DNA of 64,000 nucleotides, taken from contig CANKYZ010000001.1 in the NCBI GenBank assembly GCA_947488325.1, positions 310,001-374,000 on the forward strand, read 5' to 3'. Below the pieces are notes generated by a model that saw only the letters and a list, made by a program, of their open reading frames with translations, was not told the origin of the DNA and did no database searches. The position numbers were made by a program, and so were the translations under genes. This DNA comes from an uncultured Erythrobacter sp. Its GTDB lineage: Bacteria > Pseudomonadota > Alphaproteobacteria > Sphingomonadales > Sphingomonadaceae. This document shows positions 52,577 to 61,713 of the stretch, piece by piece. How positions within the stretch are numbered: position 1 is the stretch's first letter; each line of letters begins with the position of its first letter.

Positions 52577-54070
52577 TCAGCCAACGGACCCCTCCAGCGA
52601 GATCGCCAACAGCTTCTGCGCTTCGACGGCAAACTCCATCGGCAGCTCTTTCAGCACATCCTTGGCAAAGCCGTTGACGATCAGGGCCACGGCCTCTTCT
52701 TCGTCCAACCCGCGTTGCTGTGCGTAGAACATCTGCTCGTCAGAGATTTTCGACGTGGTTGCTTCATGTTCGATCTGCGCGCCGGGGTTCTTCACCTCGA
52801 TATAGGGCACAGTGTGCGCGCCGCTTTTGTCGCCGAGCAGCAGACTATCGCACTGCGTGAAATTGCGCACGCCTTCGGCTTTCGGGCCGACGCGGACCAG
52901 GCCGCGATAGGTGTTGTTCGAATTGCCAGCGCTGATCCCTTTGGAGATGATCGTGGAGCGCGTTCCCTTGCCGTTATGGATCATCTTAGTACCGGTATCG
53001 GCCTGTTGGAAATTGTTGGTCACCGCGACCGAGTAGAACTCGCCGACGCTGTCTTCGCCATTCAACACGCAGGACGGATATTTCCACGTCACCGCGCTGC
53101 CGGTTTCAACCTGAGTCCAGCTGATCTTTGACCGGTCGCCCTGACACAGGCCGCGCTTGGTCACGAAATTGTAGATCCCGCCCACGCCTTCGGAATTGCC
53201 TGGATACCAGTTCTGCACGGTCGAATATTTGATCTCGGCATCTTCCATCGCGACCAATTCAACCACAGCGGCGTGGAGCTGGTTTTCATCGCGCATCGGC
53301 GCGGTGCAGCCTTCGAGATAGGAGACGTGAGACCCCTTTTCCGCGATGATCAACGTCCGCTCAAATTGCCCGGTATTTTCGGCATTGATGCGGAAATAGG
53401 TGCTCAGCTCCATCGGGCAACGCACGCCCTCTGGGATATAAACGAAGGTGCCATCCGAAAAGACCGCGCAATTAAGCGCGGCGAAATAATTGTCGCGCAC
53501 CGGGACAACCCGGCCCAGCCATTTTTGCACCAGTTCGGGATATTCCTTGATCGCCTCTGAGATCGAAAGGAAAATCACGCCGGCTCTCTTAAGCTCTTCG
53601 CGGAATGTCGTCGCAACCGAAACGCTGTCAAACACTGCGTCCACAGCGACTTTCTTTGCGCCTTTTACCCCGGCGAGCACTTCTTGCTCTGCCACGGGAA
53701 TGCCCAGCTTATCATAGACACGTTTGATCTCTGGATCGAGTTCGTCGAGCGAATCCAGTTCAATCTTCTTCTTAGGCGCAGCGTAGTAATAGGCGTCCTG
53801 ATAATCGATCTTGGGATAGCCGACTTTGGCCCAATCGGGCTCTTCCATATCCTGCCACAGGCGGAACGCTTTCAGACGCCAATCGAGCATCCATTGCGGT
53901 TCGCCTTTTTTGCCTGAAATGAACCGGACGGTGTCCTCGTTCAGGCCCTTTTCAGCGAATTCGGTTTCAATGTCCGAAGACCAGCCATGCTCATATTCCG
54001 CTGCAGCAGCGGCTGCATCCTTGGCGTCTTGGTCCATTTCTGGATTCGGAAGGTCGAAATTATCGGTCAT
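52577..54070 (-). CDS. sufB: Fe-S assembly scaffold SufB
   Basis: 497 residues. The main scaffold subunit of the SUF system, forming a beta-helix that assembles the nascent cluster with SufC and SufD. Conserved segments are [20 protein letters not shown] (about 214-233), [20 protein letters not shown] (about 251-270) and [15 protein letters not shown] (about 379-393), with the final [18 protein letters not shown] block (here [15 protein letters not shown]). The family's conserved C-terminal glutamate and cysteine region is present. It is the second gene of the operon, overlapping the Rrf2 regulator by 4 bases. Length is usual. Confidence 0.97.
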   Translation of the reverse strand: MTDNFDLPNPEMDQDAKDAAAAAAEYEHGWSSDIETEFAEKGLNEDTVRFISGKKGEPQWMLDWRLKAFRLWQDMEEPDWAKVGYPKIDYQDAYYYAAPKKKIELDSLDELDPEIKRVYDKLGIPVAEQEVLAGVKGAKKVAVDAVFDSVSVATTFREELKRAGVIFLSISEAIKEYPELVQKWLGRVVPVRDNYFAALNCAVFSDGTFVYIPEGVRCPMELSTYFRINAENTGQFERTLIIAEKGSHVSYLEGCTAPMRDENQLHAAVVELVAMEDAEIKYSTVQNWYPGNSEGVGGIYNFVTKRGLCQGDRSKISWTQVETGSAVTWKYPSCVLNGEDSVGEFYSVAVTNNFQQADTGTKMIHNGKGTRSTIISKGISAGNSNNTYRGLVRVGPKAEGVRNFTQCDSLLLGDKSGAHTVPYIEVKNPGAQIEHEATTSKISDEQMFYAQQRGLDEEEAVALIVNGFAKDVLKELPMEFAVEAQKLLAISLEGSVG

Positions 54071-54504
54071 ACCGCATGCTCTTTAGCTGGGATTGGAGTG
54101 TTCGCCGGGGACGCACGCAAGTGGTTGAGATTCACCTCAGCCAACGCGCCTCTGAGTTTTTGATTGATGAGCGGCCAGTGCGGCTTCATTAAACAGTGAG
54201 GTTCTAAGTCGCATGTGCCCTCTTCGACGCAGGATGCCAAGGCAATCGGGCCTTCTACAGCTTCGACAATATCCGCCACTGTGATCGCCGCTGCCGGGCG
54301 GCCAAGTTGAAGACCGCCTCGCGCGCCGCGCACTGAGCGCAGCAACCCCGCCGATGTCAGTCTAGAAACGAGCCGCTGTACAGTCGGAACCGGCAGGCCC
54401 GTCTCGCTCGCCAATTCAGCCGCACTCACGCGGCCATCACCGCAATGGGTTGCGGCCTGGCACATCGTAATGACGGCATAATCAGCAAGGTTGGAAAGGC
54501 GCAT
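54067..54504 (-). CDS. Rrf2-family Fe-S regulator of the suf operon (SufR/IscR-like)
   Basis: 145 residues. N-terminal winged helix (1-80) with [17 protein letters not shown] and [19 protein letters not shown] recognition helix. Three cysteines that would hold a [2Fe-2S] cluster lie in [21 protein letters not shown] (about 99-110). Rrf2 proteins with this pattern repress the suf operon when the cluster is bound, and let it be expressed when Fe-S supply is short. It is the first gene of the operon and overlaps sufB by 4 bases. A tandem direct repeat 18-47 bases upstream of the start is the likely operator. Confidence 0.92.
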   Translation of the reverse strand: MRLSNLADYAVITMCQAATHCGDGRVSAAELASETGLPVPTVQRLVSRLTSAGLLRSVRGARGGLQLGRPAAAITVADIVEAVEGPIALASCVEEGTCDLEPHCLMKPHWPLINQKLRGALAEVNLNHLRASPANTPIPAKEHAV

Positions 54505-54521
54505 ATCTCTTTCTAATTTCG

Positions 54522-54551
54522 CTTAATCGGACCCACGATCCTTAATCGGAC
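54522..54551 (-). promoter_or_regulatory. Tandem operator-like repeats before the suf operon
   Basis: GTCCGATTAAG occurs twice on the minus strand, 19 bases apart (roughly two helical turns), at 54541-54551 and 54522-54532. The first copy lies in TTGTCCGATTAAG, in a position that may overlap the -35 element. This is the probable binding site for the Rrf2 regulator encoded directly downstream, at 18-47 bases from its start codon. Confidence 0.6.
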
Positions 54552-54638
54552 AAATTCGTTCCGAATTCGATCTATGGGCACATCGAGAGAATTTCAACAC
54601 ACAAGAGCTTGTTGCGAGTCGTTAGCGTTTCCGCAGCG

Positions 54639-55589
54639 CTATTCCTGCTGATCTGAGCCTTTTAGTCGGCCGGGTAATTTTTTAACATGCCCGGTATCGT
54701 GCAGAAAGCCAGCAGGGTTGAGGATATCAGACAACAGGCTTTTGCGATCCTTGCCGATATTGGAGGGAGTGCGGCCCGTCGTAGCTTTGACGTCGCGGAT
54801 CATATGCGATTGATCAAAATAAGTCTCACCGATCGCCGCATCCACTTCGGATGTAGTCTGCCGATGACTCGTGACTGATGCGACAAATGTGGCACGCAAT
54901 CGCCTTGCAACTTGTGAGGGTGGTTGGCCAAAATACTGTTTCACAATACGCTGGATTTGCCTCTCGGAATACGGAATCGCATCGTAAAGAACGCTGATGT
55001 CGGGCATCAGGGTGTTTGTTGCCCATGCCCGCGTTGTCTGGATCACCCGTTTCCGCCTCTTATCCAATGGTGAAAATCGCGGTTCAATAAAGGCGCGCAT
55101 TTTCAAGGCAATATCTTGTGATCTAATCTCTCCCGCCAGATATTGCTGCAGGTTAGCTTCTGCAAATTCTGTCACACTCGTGCCGAACACATCTGTTGCT
55201 GGAACGGTTGTGTTCTTGACCTTGTCGACCGGCAAGCCCGTTAATTCTGCCCAACCCAGCTCACTGAACCCCAAGCCGACAAAATGCACCGATCCACGAA
55301 TAATCGTCTTGCTCGCCATGGTGGTGGGCGCGATGAAATAGCATTGCCCCGGTTTTGAACTGGCTATCGTCCCATCAGGAAAATGGAGCGTTGTTTCGCC
55401 TTGCGATCGCAGAATGAACTGCCCTCCCACTGCCAGCATAGTATCTTCTATCAGCGCCGCATTGGTTGAGCAGTAATAGGCCGAGCGCACTCGTTCATCG
55501 GGTGAAAACTCGCCCGGCGGCAGGAACGTAAAACCACCGTCATTTTCGATGGTTCCGCTTGTCTTCCCGGCATTCCCAGCGTCTTGCAA
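54639..55589 (-). CDS. AraC-family transcription regulator (paralogue 1)
   Basis: 316 residues. The N-terminal cupin-like sensor (about 20-150) has QFILRSQGETTLHFPDGTIA. The C-terminal double helix-turn-helix has YSERQIQRIVKQYFGQPPSQ (about 210-229) and the family signature ETYFDQSHMIRDVKATTGRT (about 258-277). It is similar in layout and key segments to the AraC protein at 57541-58467, so the two are paralogues. Both are read on the minus strand, either side of a DUF885 hydrolase gene; this one starts three bases after that gene's stop and is co-transcribed. The effector is unknown. Confidence 0.85.
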   Translation of the reverse strand: MQDAGNAGKTSGTIENDGGFTFLPPGEFSPDERVRSAYYCSTNAALIEDTMLAVGGQFILRSQGETTLHFPDGTIASSKPGQCYFIAPTTMASKTIIRGSVHFVGLGFSELGWAELTGLPVDKVKNTTVPATDVFGTSVTEFAEANLQQYLAGEIRSQDIALKMRAFIEPRFSPLDKRRKRVIQTTRAWATNTLMPDISVLYDAIPYSERQIQRIVKQYFGQPPSQVARRLRATFVASVTSHRQTTSEVDAAIGETYFDQSHMIRDVKATTGRTPSNIGKDRKSLLSDILNPAGFLHDTGHVKKLPGRLKGSDQQE

Positions 55590-55592
55590 ACG

Positions 55593-57467
55593 TCAGCCGC
55601 CTTGTTGTGTTTCTTCGATCCATCTCATCACGTTTTCTTCCATGATGGATAGCGGCACCGGCCCGCTTGTCAGGATCGCATCGTGGAATCCACGAATGTC
55701 GAATTCATTGCCCAATTCATCGCGAGCGCGCTGGCGCAACTCCATGATTTTGAGCTTGCCGATCATATAGGCCGTCGCTTGGCCCGGCGTGGTGATATAG
55801 CGCTCAATTGCCTTGACGATATCACCCTGCGGATTGGGAGTGTTGTCGGACAGATATTGAATCGCCTCTTCGCGGCTCCAACGTTTAGAATGGATGCCAG
55901 TGTCGACAACCAATCGGCAAGCGCGCCACAACTCCATGCCCAGCCGACCAAAATCTGAATAGGGGTCGGTGTAGAATCCCATGTCCTTGCCCAATTCCTC
56001 AGAATACAGGCCCCACCCTTCGGAATAGGCGGTCACACCGCCAAACCGCCGGAATGCCGGCAAATTGCCTAACTGCACTTGGATTGAAAGCTGGAGGTGA
56101 TGCCCTGGCAGTCCTTCGTGATAGGCGAGCGCTTCAAGTTCATTCTTTGACATATCGCGCAGATTATACAGGTTCACATAATAAGTGCCCGGGCGCGAAC
56201 CGTCGGGCGCTGGGCGCTGATAAAACGCTTTTCCCGCGCTCCGCTCCCGAAACGCTTCGACTGGCTTGATGGTCAGCGGATCGGTTGGCAACACGCCGAA
56301 GAATTCTGGCATCCGTTCGCCCAAACGATCAATCGCTGCCTGAGCGTCTGCGACATATTCTTCACGGCTAGTATAGAAGAATTGATCATCGGTGCGGGTG
56401 AATTCGAAGAAGTCTTGCAAGCTCCCGCCAAAGCCGACCTGAGCCATAATGCTGCGCATTTCGCCGTGGATACGGCCTACTTCGCGCAGGCCAATATTGT
56501 GGATCTCATCAGCGGAAAGATCGGTGGTGGTGTAACTGGCGAGTAGAGCGGCGTAATATTCCTCACCCTGAGGCAGACGCCAAATGCCATCATCAGTCGG
56601 CGCAATGGCTTGCTGGCGGCGCATTTCGACGAGCAACCGCTGGTAGCCGGGCAGAGCAGATGAATTCCACGCCTCTTTCGCCATAGCCGCCAAGGCAATG
56701 ACCTCACTGGCTTCGGCGTCTGTGCCATCGGGCAGGTCTGGCGTTAGCGGGGCGAGTTTTGCGTCTAGGTCATTAAGGATCGCATTGTTGTCCCCTGCGG
56801 CGATCAGTGCTTCAAGATCGGTGATCACATAGGGGTAAACCCAGTCCGGCGGCATCACGCCATTGTCCGCACGCTCACGTGCTTCGGTGATCAAAGCATC
56901 AAGCTGCGGTCCGATCCCTTCGATCCGCGAAACATAGGCTTCAGCGTCCTCCAAGTTGGTCACCCGGTGAATATTGATGAGGAATGCTGGGATATTCGTA
57001 TGCGCACCACGCCTATGGTCAAACAAAAATCCATATTCGCGAAACGGGTGGAGCGAGGCGTTGCGTTCAGCGAGGAGCTCGAACAAGCGATAAGAAAGCA
57101 CGTCTTGATCAGGCAATGCAGCCACGTCGAACTGTCCTTGCATTACAGAGACCGCGTCCTGCAACCGGCGGAATTCAGCTTCGTCAGCTTCATCGGAAAC
57201 CTCGTCCCAGCGCCCATAATCTGCATCCCGAATACCGCGATACGATTTGCTCAGCGGTGATGCATCAAGGTTCGCCTGGTCATAGGCTTCGAACAAGGTT
57301 GCCAGTTCGATCGATTTTGACGCGTCGGCTTGAGCAACAGCCGAAGCAGTTTCCGAAGCACTCGCAAGCGGAGCCTGCGAAACGGTAGTGCAACCGGCCA
57401 ACGCCAAAGCTAGCATTGATGTGGTGATGAGTTTGACTTGGGGTGCCGAAATGCGATGCATATTCAT
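55593..57467 (-). CDS. DUF885 family hydrolase (exported)
   Basis: 624 residues with a signal sequence (MNMHRISAPQVKLITTSMLA, lipobox LALAGC at about residue 25). The DUF885 domain is identified by YHEGLPGHHLQ (the HExxxHH-type zinc motif, about 462-472), followed by FGGVTAYSEGWGLYSEELG (about 485-503) with a further Glu. It is thought to be a zinc-dependent peptidase of broad distribution in sphingomonads; the substrate is unknown. It is closely followed by AraC paralogue 1 and preceded by paralogue 2 at 73 bases, so it is probably regulated by one or both. Length is usual. Confidence 0.88.
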   Translation of the reverse strand: MNMHRISAPQVKLITTSMLALALAGCTTVSQAPLASASETASAVAQADASKSIELATLFEAYDQANLDASPLSKSYRGIRDADYGRWDEVSDEADEAEFRRLQDAVSVMQGQFDVAALPDQDVLSYRLFELLAERNASLHPFREYGFLFDHRRGAHTNIPAFLINIHRVTNLEDAEAYVSRIEGIGPQLDALITEARERADNGVMPPDWVYPYVITDLEALIAAGDNNAILNDLDAKLAPLTPDLPDGTDAEASEVIALAAMAKEAWNSSALPGYQRLLVEMRRQQAIAPTDDGIWRLPQGEEYYAALLASYTTTDLSADEIHNIGLREVGRIHGEMRSIMAQVGFGGSLQDFFEFTRTDDQFFYTSREEYVADAQAAIDRLGERMPEFFGVLPTDPLTIKPVEAFRERSAGKAFYQRPAPDGSRPGTYYVNLYNLRDMSKNELEALAYHEGLPGHHLQLSIQVQLGNLPAFRRFGGVTAYSEGWGLYSEELGKDMGFYTDPYSDFGRLGMELWRACRLVVDTGIHSKRWSREEAIQYLSDNTPNPQGDIVKAIERYITTPGQATAYMIGKLKIMELRQRARDELGNEFDIRGFHDAILTSGPVPLSIMEENVMRWIEETQQGG

Positions 57468-57540
57468 CCTTCGTTTGTTTTTTCTGTCAAAGTTCGTAGG
57501 TCAAGAAAGGGTGGAGCAGGTTTGGAGCCGCAAGTTGAAC

Positions 57541-58467
57541 TCAGCTTCCTAACTCGCGCAAATTTTTAGGGGCAATCATCTCTGAAAGATATGGACTGTC
57601 CGGATCGCGCAACCGCGAAGGCGTGCGTCCTACGAAGCGATTGATTTCACGGATCATGTGTGATTGATCAAAGAATGCCTCGCCAAGCTCAGCTTCAAAT
57701 TCTGGGGTCAATTGCGGGAACGAAAGTAATGCTGCGGCCCGCAGCGCACGATATTTGCGTGCCAATGCTTGCGGTGAGAGACCGAAATAGCGTTCAGTCA
57801 AACGCTGCACTTGTCGTTCGGAGTAGGCCGCTTTCGCCAGTAAATCGCACAGGTCTGGATTGAGCGAACTGCCGAGCCAGTTGTTCACCACCTTGATAAG
57901 TTCCGCGTGGCGGGAATTGATCGGCTTTACCTTGCCTCTGATATATTCACCAATCGCCATCGCGCATTCACGGCCGGTCTTTGTCCCTGCGCGATAATGC
58001 GAATTCAGATCGTCACCCATAACCGCAACATCATCGCCCAAAATTTCACACGCATCACGCAATCTATCACGATGGTCGCCCGCGTGAAGGCCTGTAAGCG
58101 ATGCCCAACCCAATGGGGTCAAAGCCGCGCCAACAACGTGGAAAGGGCCATCGACGATGATTGGATTGGCTGTCGAAAGAGGCGTCATTACCGAAACTTC
58201 GTAGTTCGGATCGCGGTGACCTGCTCGGAAGTGCATTTCACCTTTGCCGAAAGGAAATAGCGCCAGATGCCCTACGGAAGACGGCTGAATATCGCGAAAT
58301 TTCCGTTCGTCGCAACGGAAATGATAGAGCGTAGTAACGAAATCACTTATCGCAGCGGGCGGCGCGATATAATCCACAGTGATGAGCGAGCTGGGAGTGA
58401 GATCCAGCCCCACCTCTCCATTCTCTATCCCGCTTTCAGTGATGATCGATTCTTGAAAATTAACCAT
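57541..58467 (-). CDS. AraC-family transcription regulator (paralogue 2)
   Basis: 308 residues from ATG 58467; longer frames run through a terminator-like region and are rejected. The N-terminal sensor region (about 15-140) includes HLALFPFGKGEMHFRAGH. The C-terminal domain has YSERQVQRLTERYFGLSPQA (about 207-226) and GEAFFDQSHMIREINRFVGR (about 259-278), which match the corresponding segments of the protein at 54639. It is read in the same direction as the DUF885 gene, 73 bases away, and may control it. An intrinsic terminator upstream (58518-58550) isolates it from sequence to the right. Confidence 0.85.
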   Translation of the reverse strand: MVNFQESIITESGIENGEVGLDLTPSSLITVDYIAPPAAISDFVTTLYHFRCDERKFRDIQPSSVGHLALFPFGKGEMHFRAGHRDPNYEVSVMTPLSTANPIIVDGPFHVVGAALTPLGWASLTGLHAGDHRDRLRDACEILGDDVAVMGDDLNSHYRAGTKTGRECAMAIGEYIRGKVKPINSRHAELIKVVNNWLGSSLNPDLCDLLAKAAYSERQVQRLTERYFGLSPQALARKYRALRAAALLSFPQLTPEFEAELGEAFFDQSHMIREINRFVGRTPSRLRDPDSPYLSEMIAPKNLRELGS

Positions 58468-58517
58468 TCTCACGCCCTGTATAATGGCATGTAACGGCAT
58501 TAATAAAATTTGGACAC

Positions 58518-58550
58518 AAAAAAAGGGCGGCCCCATATAGAGGACCGCCC
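58518..58550 (-). terminator. Orphan rho-independent terminator, minus strand
   Basis: On the minus strand, GGGCGG and CCGCCC form a stem around a 14-base segment that extends the pairing (CC/GG), followed by seven T. No protein gene ends upstream on that strand, since pyrD starts divergently at 58744. A short untranslated RNA is the simplest explanation. Confidence 0.75.
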
Positions 58551-58627
58551 ATTTAAGTTGAGGAACTCTTCGCATTGCTGCTCAAAGCCCTTCGGGTCGC
58601 AGGGGAGGGTTTAACCAGAAGAGGCAG
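58520..58627 (-). ncRNA. Candidate small RNA of about 110 nt
   Basis: Inferred from an orphan strong terminator and from a TACAAT hexamer at 58634-58639 that could be a -10 box; no good -35 box was seen at the right spacing. The RNA would include CTCTTC and GAAGAG, which may pair, and a CCCTCCCC run that resembles an anti-Shine-Dalgarno motif of alphaproteobacterial small RNAs. It belongs to no family that I can name. The 5' end is a guess. Confidence 0.35.
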
Positions 58628-58743
58628 ATGTGGATTGTATGCAAACGACAAGGTTGCAAACCGATAAGATTTTATGAAACCCGGGCGCATTGCACCTTCG
58701 CAGCCCTCGACAAGGCCAACAAAACTTGGCTTAGGCGAGCACC

Positions 58744-59820
58744 ATGACTTTGCGCCCAAAACTCTTCGATCTGATCCGACCAGCAATCTTTGCGCTCGAT
58801 CCGGAAACCGGGCACCGTATGGCTTTGGCAGCTCTCAAGAGGCTTCCAATACGTGGTGCGCAATCTTCGCTGGCGCACCACGGTAAATTATCGATCAATG
58901 TCGCAGGCCTGAATTTCCCCAACCCTGTCGGCGTTGCAGCGGGCTTCGATAAAGATGCTGAGGTGGCGGATGCCTTGTTAGGTTTCGGCTTTGGCTTCAC
59001 CGAAGTCGGTTCAATAACACCGCGACCGCAGGCGGGGAACCCTAAACCGCGACTTTTCCGACTGGTTGAGGACAAAGCTGTTATCAATCGAATGGGCTTC
59101 AACAATGCTGGCGCCGAGGTTGCTCTTTCACGGTTAAATGCACGCCTGAACAAACAACCACACAGGGGCATTGTCGGGATCAATATTGGCGCCAACAAGG
59201 ACTCTGAAGACCGCATCGCCGATTACGCCGAAATGACACGCCTGATGGCCCCTCCAGCCAGTTATCTGGCCATCAATATTTCCAGCCCCAACACGCCCGG
59301 CCTGCGCGCTTTGCAAGATGAGAGCGCGTTGACGACGTTGATCGAGGCCGTGATCGAGGCGCGCGGCTCGGCAATGTCAAACAATCCTCCGCCAATCTTC
59401 TTGAAAGTTGCCCCGGATTTGGAGCCTGCTGACATTGACGCGATTGCTCGGATTGCACTGGATCGAGGACTCGATGCGCTGATCGTATCGAACACCACAA
59501 TCTCACGGCCCGAACTTAAATCGCGCCATGCCGGCGAAGCTGGTGGCCTTTCTGGAGCGCCGTTACGCGCTTTGGCGCTGGAGCGCGTGCGTGATTTTCG
59601 TAAGGCTACAGGCGGCGCAATTCCACTCATCGGGGTAGGCGGTATAGCGAATGCAGACCATGCATGGGAACGTATCCGCGCCGGGGCTAGCTTGGTCCAA
59701 CTTTATTCCGCAATGGTCTATCACGGCCCCGGCCTCGGCGCCCGCATTGCCGACGGGTTAGAGCGATTAATGAAGCGCGATGGCTTCGCCAGCATTGCAG
59801 AGGCGGTAGGAAGCGAATAG
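58744..59820 (+). CDS. pyrD: Dihydroorotate dehydrogenase (quinone), class 2
   Basis: 358 residues. PyrD oxidises dihydroorotate to orotate, passing electrons to quinone at the inner membrane. The N-terminal amphipathic helices (about 1-40, LFDLIRPAIFALDPETGHRM) form the class 2 membrane-binding region. FMN and substrate-binding segments follow: NPVGVAAGFDKDAEV (about 60-74), NRMGFNNAGAE (about 118-128), INISSPNTPGLRALQ (about 178-192, with catalytic Ser) and VGGIANADHAWERIRAGAS (about 299-317). It is followed at 11 bases by gamma-glutamyltransferase. Length is normal. Confidence 0.97.
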   Translation: MTLRPKLFDLIRPAIFALDPETGHRMALAALKRLPIRGAQSSLAHHGKLSINVAGLNFPNPVGVAAGFDKDAEVADALLGFGFGFTEVGSITPRPQAGNPKPRLFRLVEDKAVINRMGFNNAGAEVALSRLNARLNKQPHRGIVGINIGANKDSEDRIADYAEMTRLMAPPASYLAINISSPNTPGLRALQDESALTTLIEAVIEARGSAMSNNPPPIFLKVAPDLEPADIDAIARIALDRGLDALIVSNTTISRPELKSRHAGEAGGLSGAPLRALALERVRDFRKATGGAIPLIGVGGIANADHAWERIRAGASLVQLYSAMVYHGPGLGARIADGLERLMKRDGFASIAEAVGSE

Positions 59821-59831
59821 CAACCGCGCTT

Positions 59832-61547
59832 ATGTTCAAGTTTATCGGTTTTTTCTCGCCTGTCGCGCTCCTTCTTTCGGGCTGCGCAGACTATTCTCCC
59901 TCTATCGCCTCCGCGACGGAAACGCCGCTGAGCACATCCAAAGGAGCGGTTAGCACTGCCGATCCGCGCGCGACCGCCGCTGGTGAGGCTATTCTCGCGC
60001 AAGGCGGATCCGCGACCGATGCGGCCATAGCCGTGATGCTAGCTCTTACTGTTGTTGAACCTCAGAGTTCGGGCATCGGTGGCGGCGGGTTCATGATCCA
60101 CGCTGGCAATGATGGTGTGGTGACATTTGATGGCCGTGAAACAGCGCCCGCAGCAGCGTCCGGTAGGCGATTTCTGGATGAGGCGGGCGAACGTCTTGCC
60201 TATGAAGACCGTGTCATTTCGGGGCTAAGCGTGGGTGTGCCCGGCAATATCGCGCTCGCTGCAAAAGCGCATGGACAGTATGGCAAACTGCCTTGGACCG
60301 ATTTGTTCGCGCCTGCCATCGCATTGGCCCGCGATGGATTTTTGATGAATCGCCGGTTGAACGGATCGCTTTCATCTCGCAGCGAACGCGGCGGCCATAC
60401 CGCTGCAGCGCGCGCAATCTTCTATGGAACTGATGGAGAGCCTTTGCCCATAGGTTCACGAATCACGATTCCAGAACTGGCCGAGACATTTGAGCGTATT
60501 GCGGTGGACGGACCCGCTGCTCTTTACGAAACAAGCGCCGAGGCTCTCGCGACTTACATCGCTGAGGCCACCCCGCAAGATGGTCGGATGACCGCGAGCG
60601 ATGTGCGCGCCTACGAAGCTAGAATGCGCGAACCCGTCTGCGCGCCTTATCGCAGCTACAGCATTTGCGGCATGGGGCCGCCGAGTTCCGGCGGTGTCGC
60701 AGTCGCGCAAATGCTTGGCCAATTGGAGCGATTCGATGTGGCTTCACTGGGCCCGGATAGCGTTCAATTCTGGCACCTTTTCCTCGAATCGCAGCGCGTT
60801 GCCTATGCCGACCGCGAACTTTACCTAGCGGACGAAGATTTCGTCGCTGTGCCGGTCGCAGGTCTAATCGACCCAGCCTATGTAGCCACGCGTAGCGCTT
60901 TGATTGACCCGGCTTCAGCGCTATCCAATGTAGAGCCCGGCATACCCCCTGGCGCACCACTCGCTCGGGCTGACGGCGATGAACCGCCAGAAAACGGCAC
61001 CACCCATTTCTCCATCGTCGATGCTGATGGTAATGCGGTCAGCTATACCTCCACTGTCGAAGGGGCATTTGGATCGGGCCTGCATTTTGGCGGATTCTAC
61101 CTCAATAATGAACTTACCGATTTCAGCTCCTCACCCGCGATCGAAGGCGTGCCTGTCGCGAACCGCGTGGAAGGCGGGAAGCGGCCACGCTCTTCAATGG
61201 CACCAACCATAGTGTTCGACGCTAGTGGCGAAGTCGTATTGGTGATTGGCGCAGCGGGCGGGCCTACAATACCGGTGCAGGTCGCGCGCTCGATCATCGG
61301 AGTGATTGATTTCGGTATGAGCGCGGAAGAGGCGCTTGGCCTGCCGTTAATCATGGCGTTCGGCCCCAATGTCATCACCGAAGAAGGCAGCGCAATTGCC
61401 GGAATGGTCGGAGAATTACAGACCATGGGCCACGGCCAAGTCCGCCTGCTTTCCCCGCGAGGGAAGGCGAATGCTGTTTTACGAACAGAGAGTGGCTGGG
61501 AAACGGCCGGAGATCCGCGCGTCGCCGAATTGCTGGGATATGAATAA
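59832..61547 (+). CDS. ggt: Gamma-glutamyltransferase (lipoprotein-like)
   Basis: 571 residues with a signal and lipobox (LLLSGCADYS, Cys near 18). It breaks gamma-glutamyl bonds in glutathione and related peptides in the periplasm. As in all GGTs the proenzyme should cut itself at the conserved threonine in ENGTTHFS (about 385-392), generating large and small subunits. Other family segments are GGSATDAAIAVMLALTVVEP, SSGIGGGGFM and ETAPAAA near the start, and GPPSSGGVAVAQML in the middle; PRSSMAPTIV and AAGGPTIP occur in the small subunit. It is probably co-transcribed with pyrD. Confidence 0.94.
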   Translation: MFKFIGFFSPVALLLSGCADYSPSIASATETPLSTSKGAVSTADPRATAAGEAILAQGGSATDAAIAVMLALTVVEPQSSGIGGGGFMIHAGNDGVVTFDGRETAPAAASGRRFLDEAGERLAYEDRVISGLSVGVPGNIALAAKAHGQYGKLPWTDLFAPAIALARDGFLMNRRLNGSLSSRSERGGHTAAARAIFYGTDGEPLPIGSRITIPELAETFERIAVDGPAALYETSAEALATYIAEATPQDGRMTASDVRAYEARMREPVCAPYRSYSICGMGPPSSGGVAVAQMLGQLERFDVASLGPDSVQFWHLFLESQRVAYADRELYLADEDFVAVPVAGLIDPAYVATRSALIDPASALSNVEPGIPPGAPLARADGDEPPENGTTHFSIVDADGNAVSYTSTVEGAFGSGLHFGGFYLNNELTDFSSSPAIEGVPVANRVEGGKRPRSSMAPTIVFDASGEVVLVIGAAGGPTIPVQVARSIIGVIDFGMSAEEALGLPLIMAFGPNVITEEGSAIAGMVGELQTMGHGQVRLLSPRGKANAVLRTESGWETAGDPRVAELLGYE

Positions 61548-61713
61548 CTGCCCGATTCTCAGATTAACTTGCGAGTTTGCGCACACCGGCAAGCAATCGT
61601 GGCGCTTGCTGCTTTGGCAATGTGCGATTAATTCATAAGCAATCGTAATCAATTCGATGCTCGCCAGAGGCTGAACACAGCCCGAAATTGAGCGGGAATA
61701 GGAGCCTTTGTCC

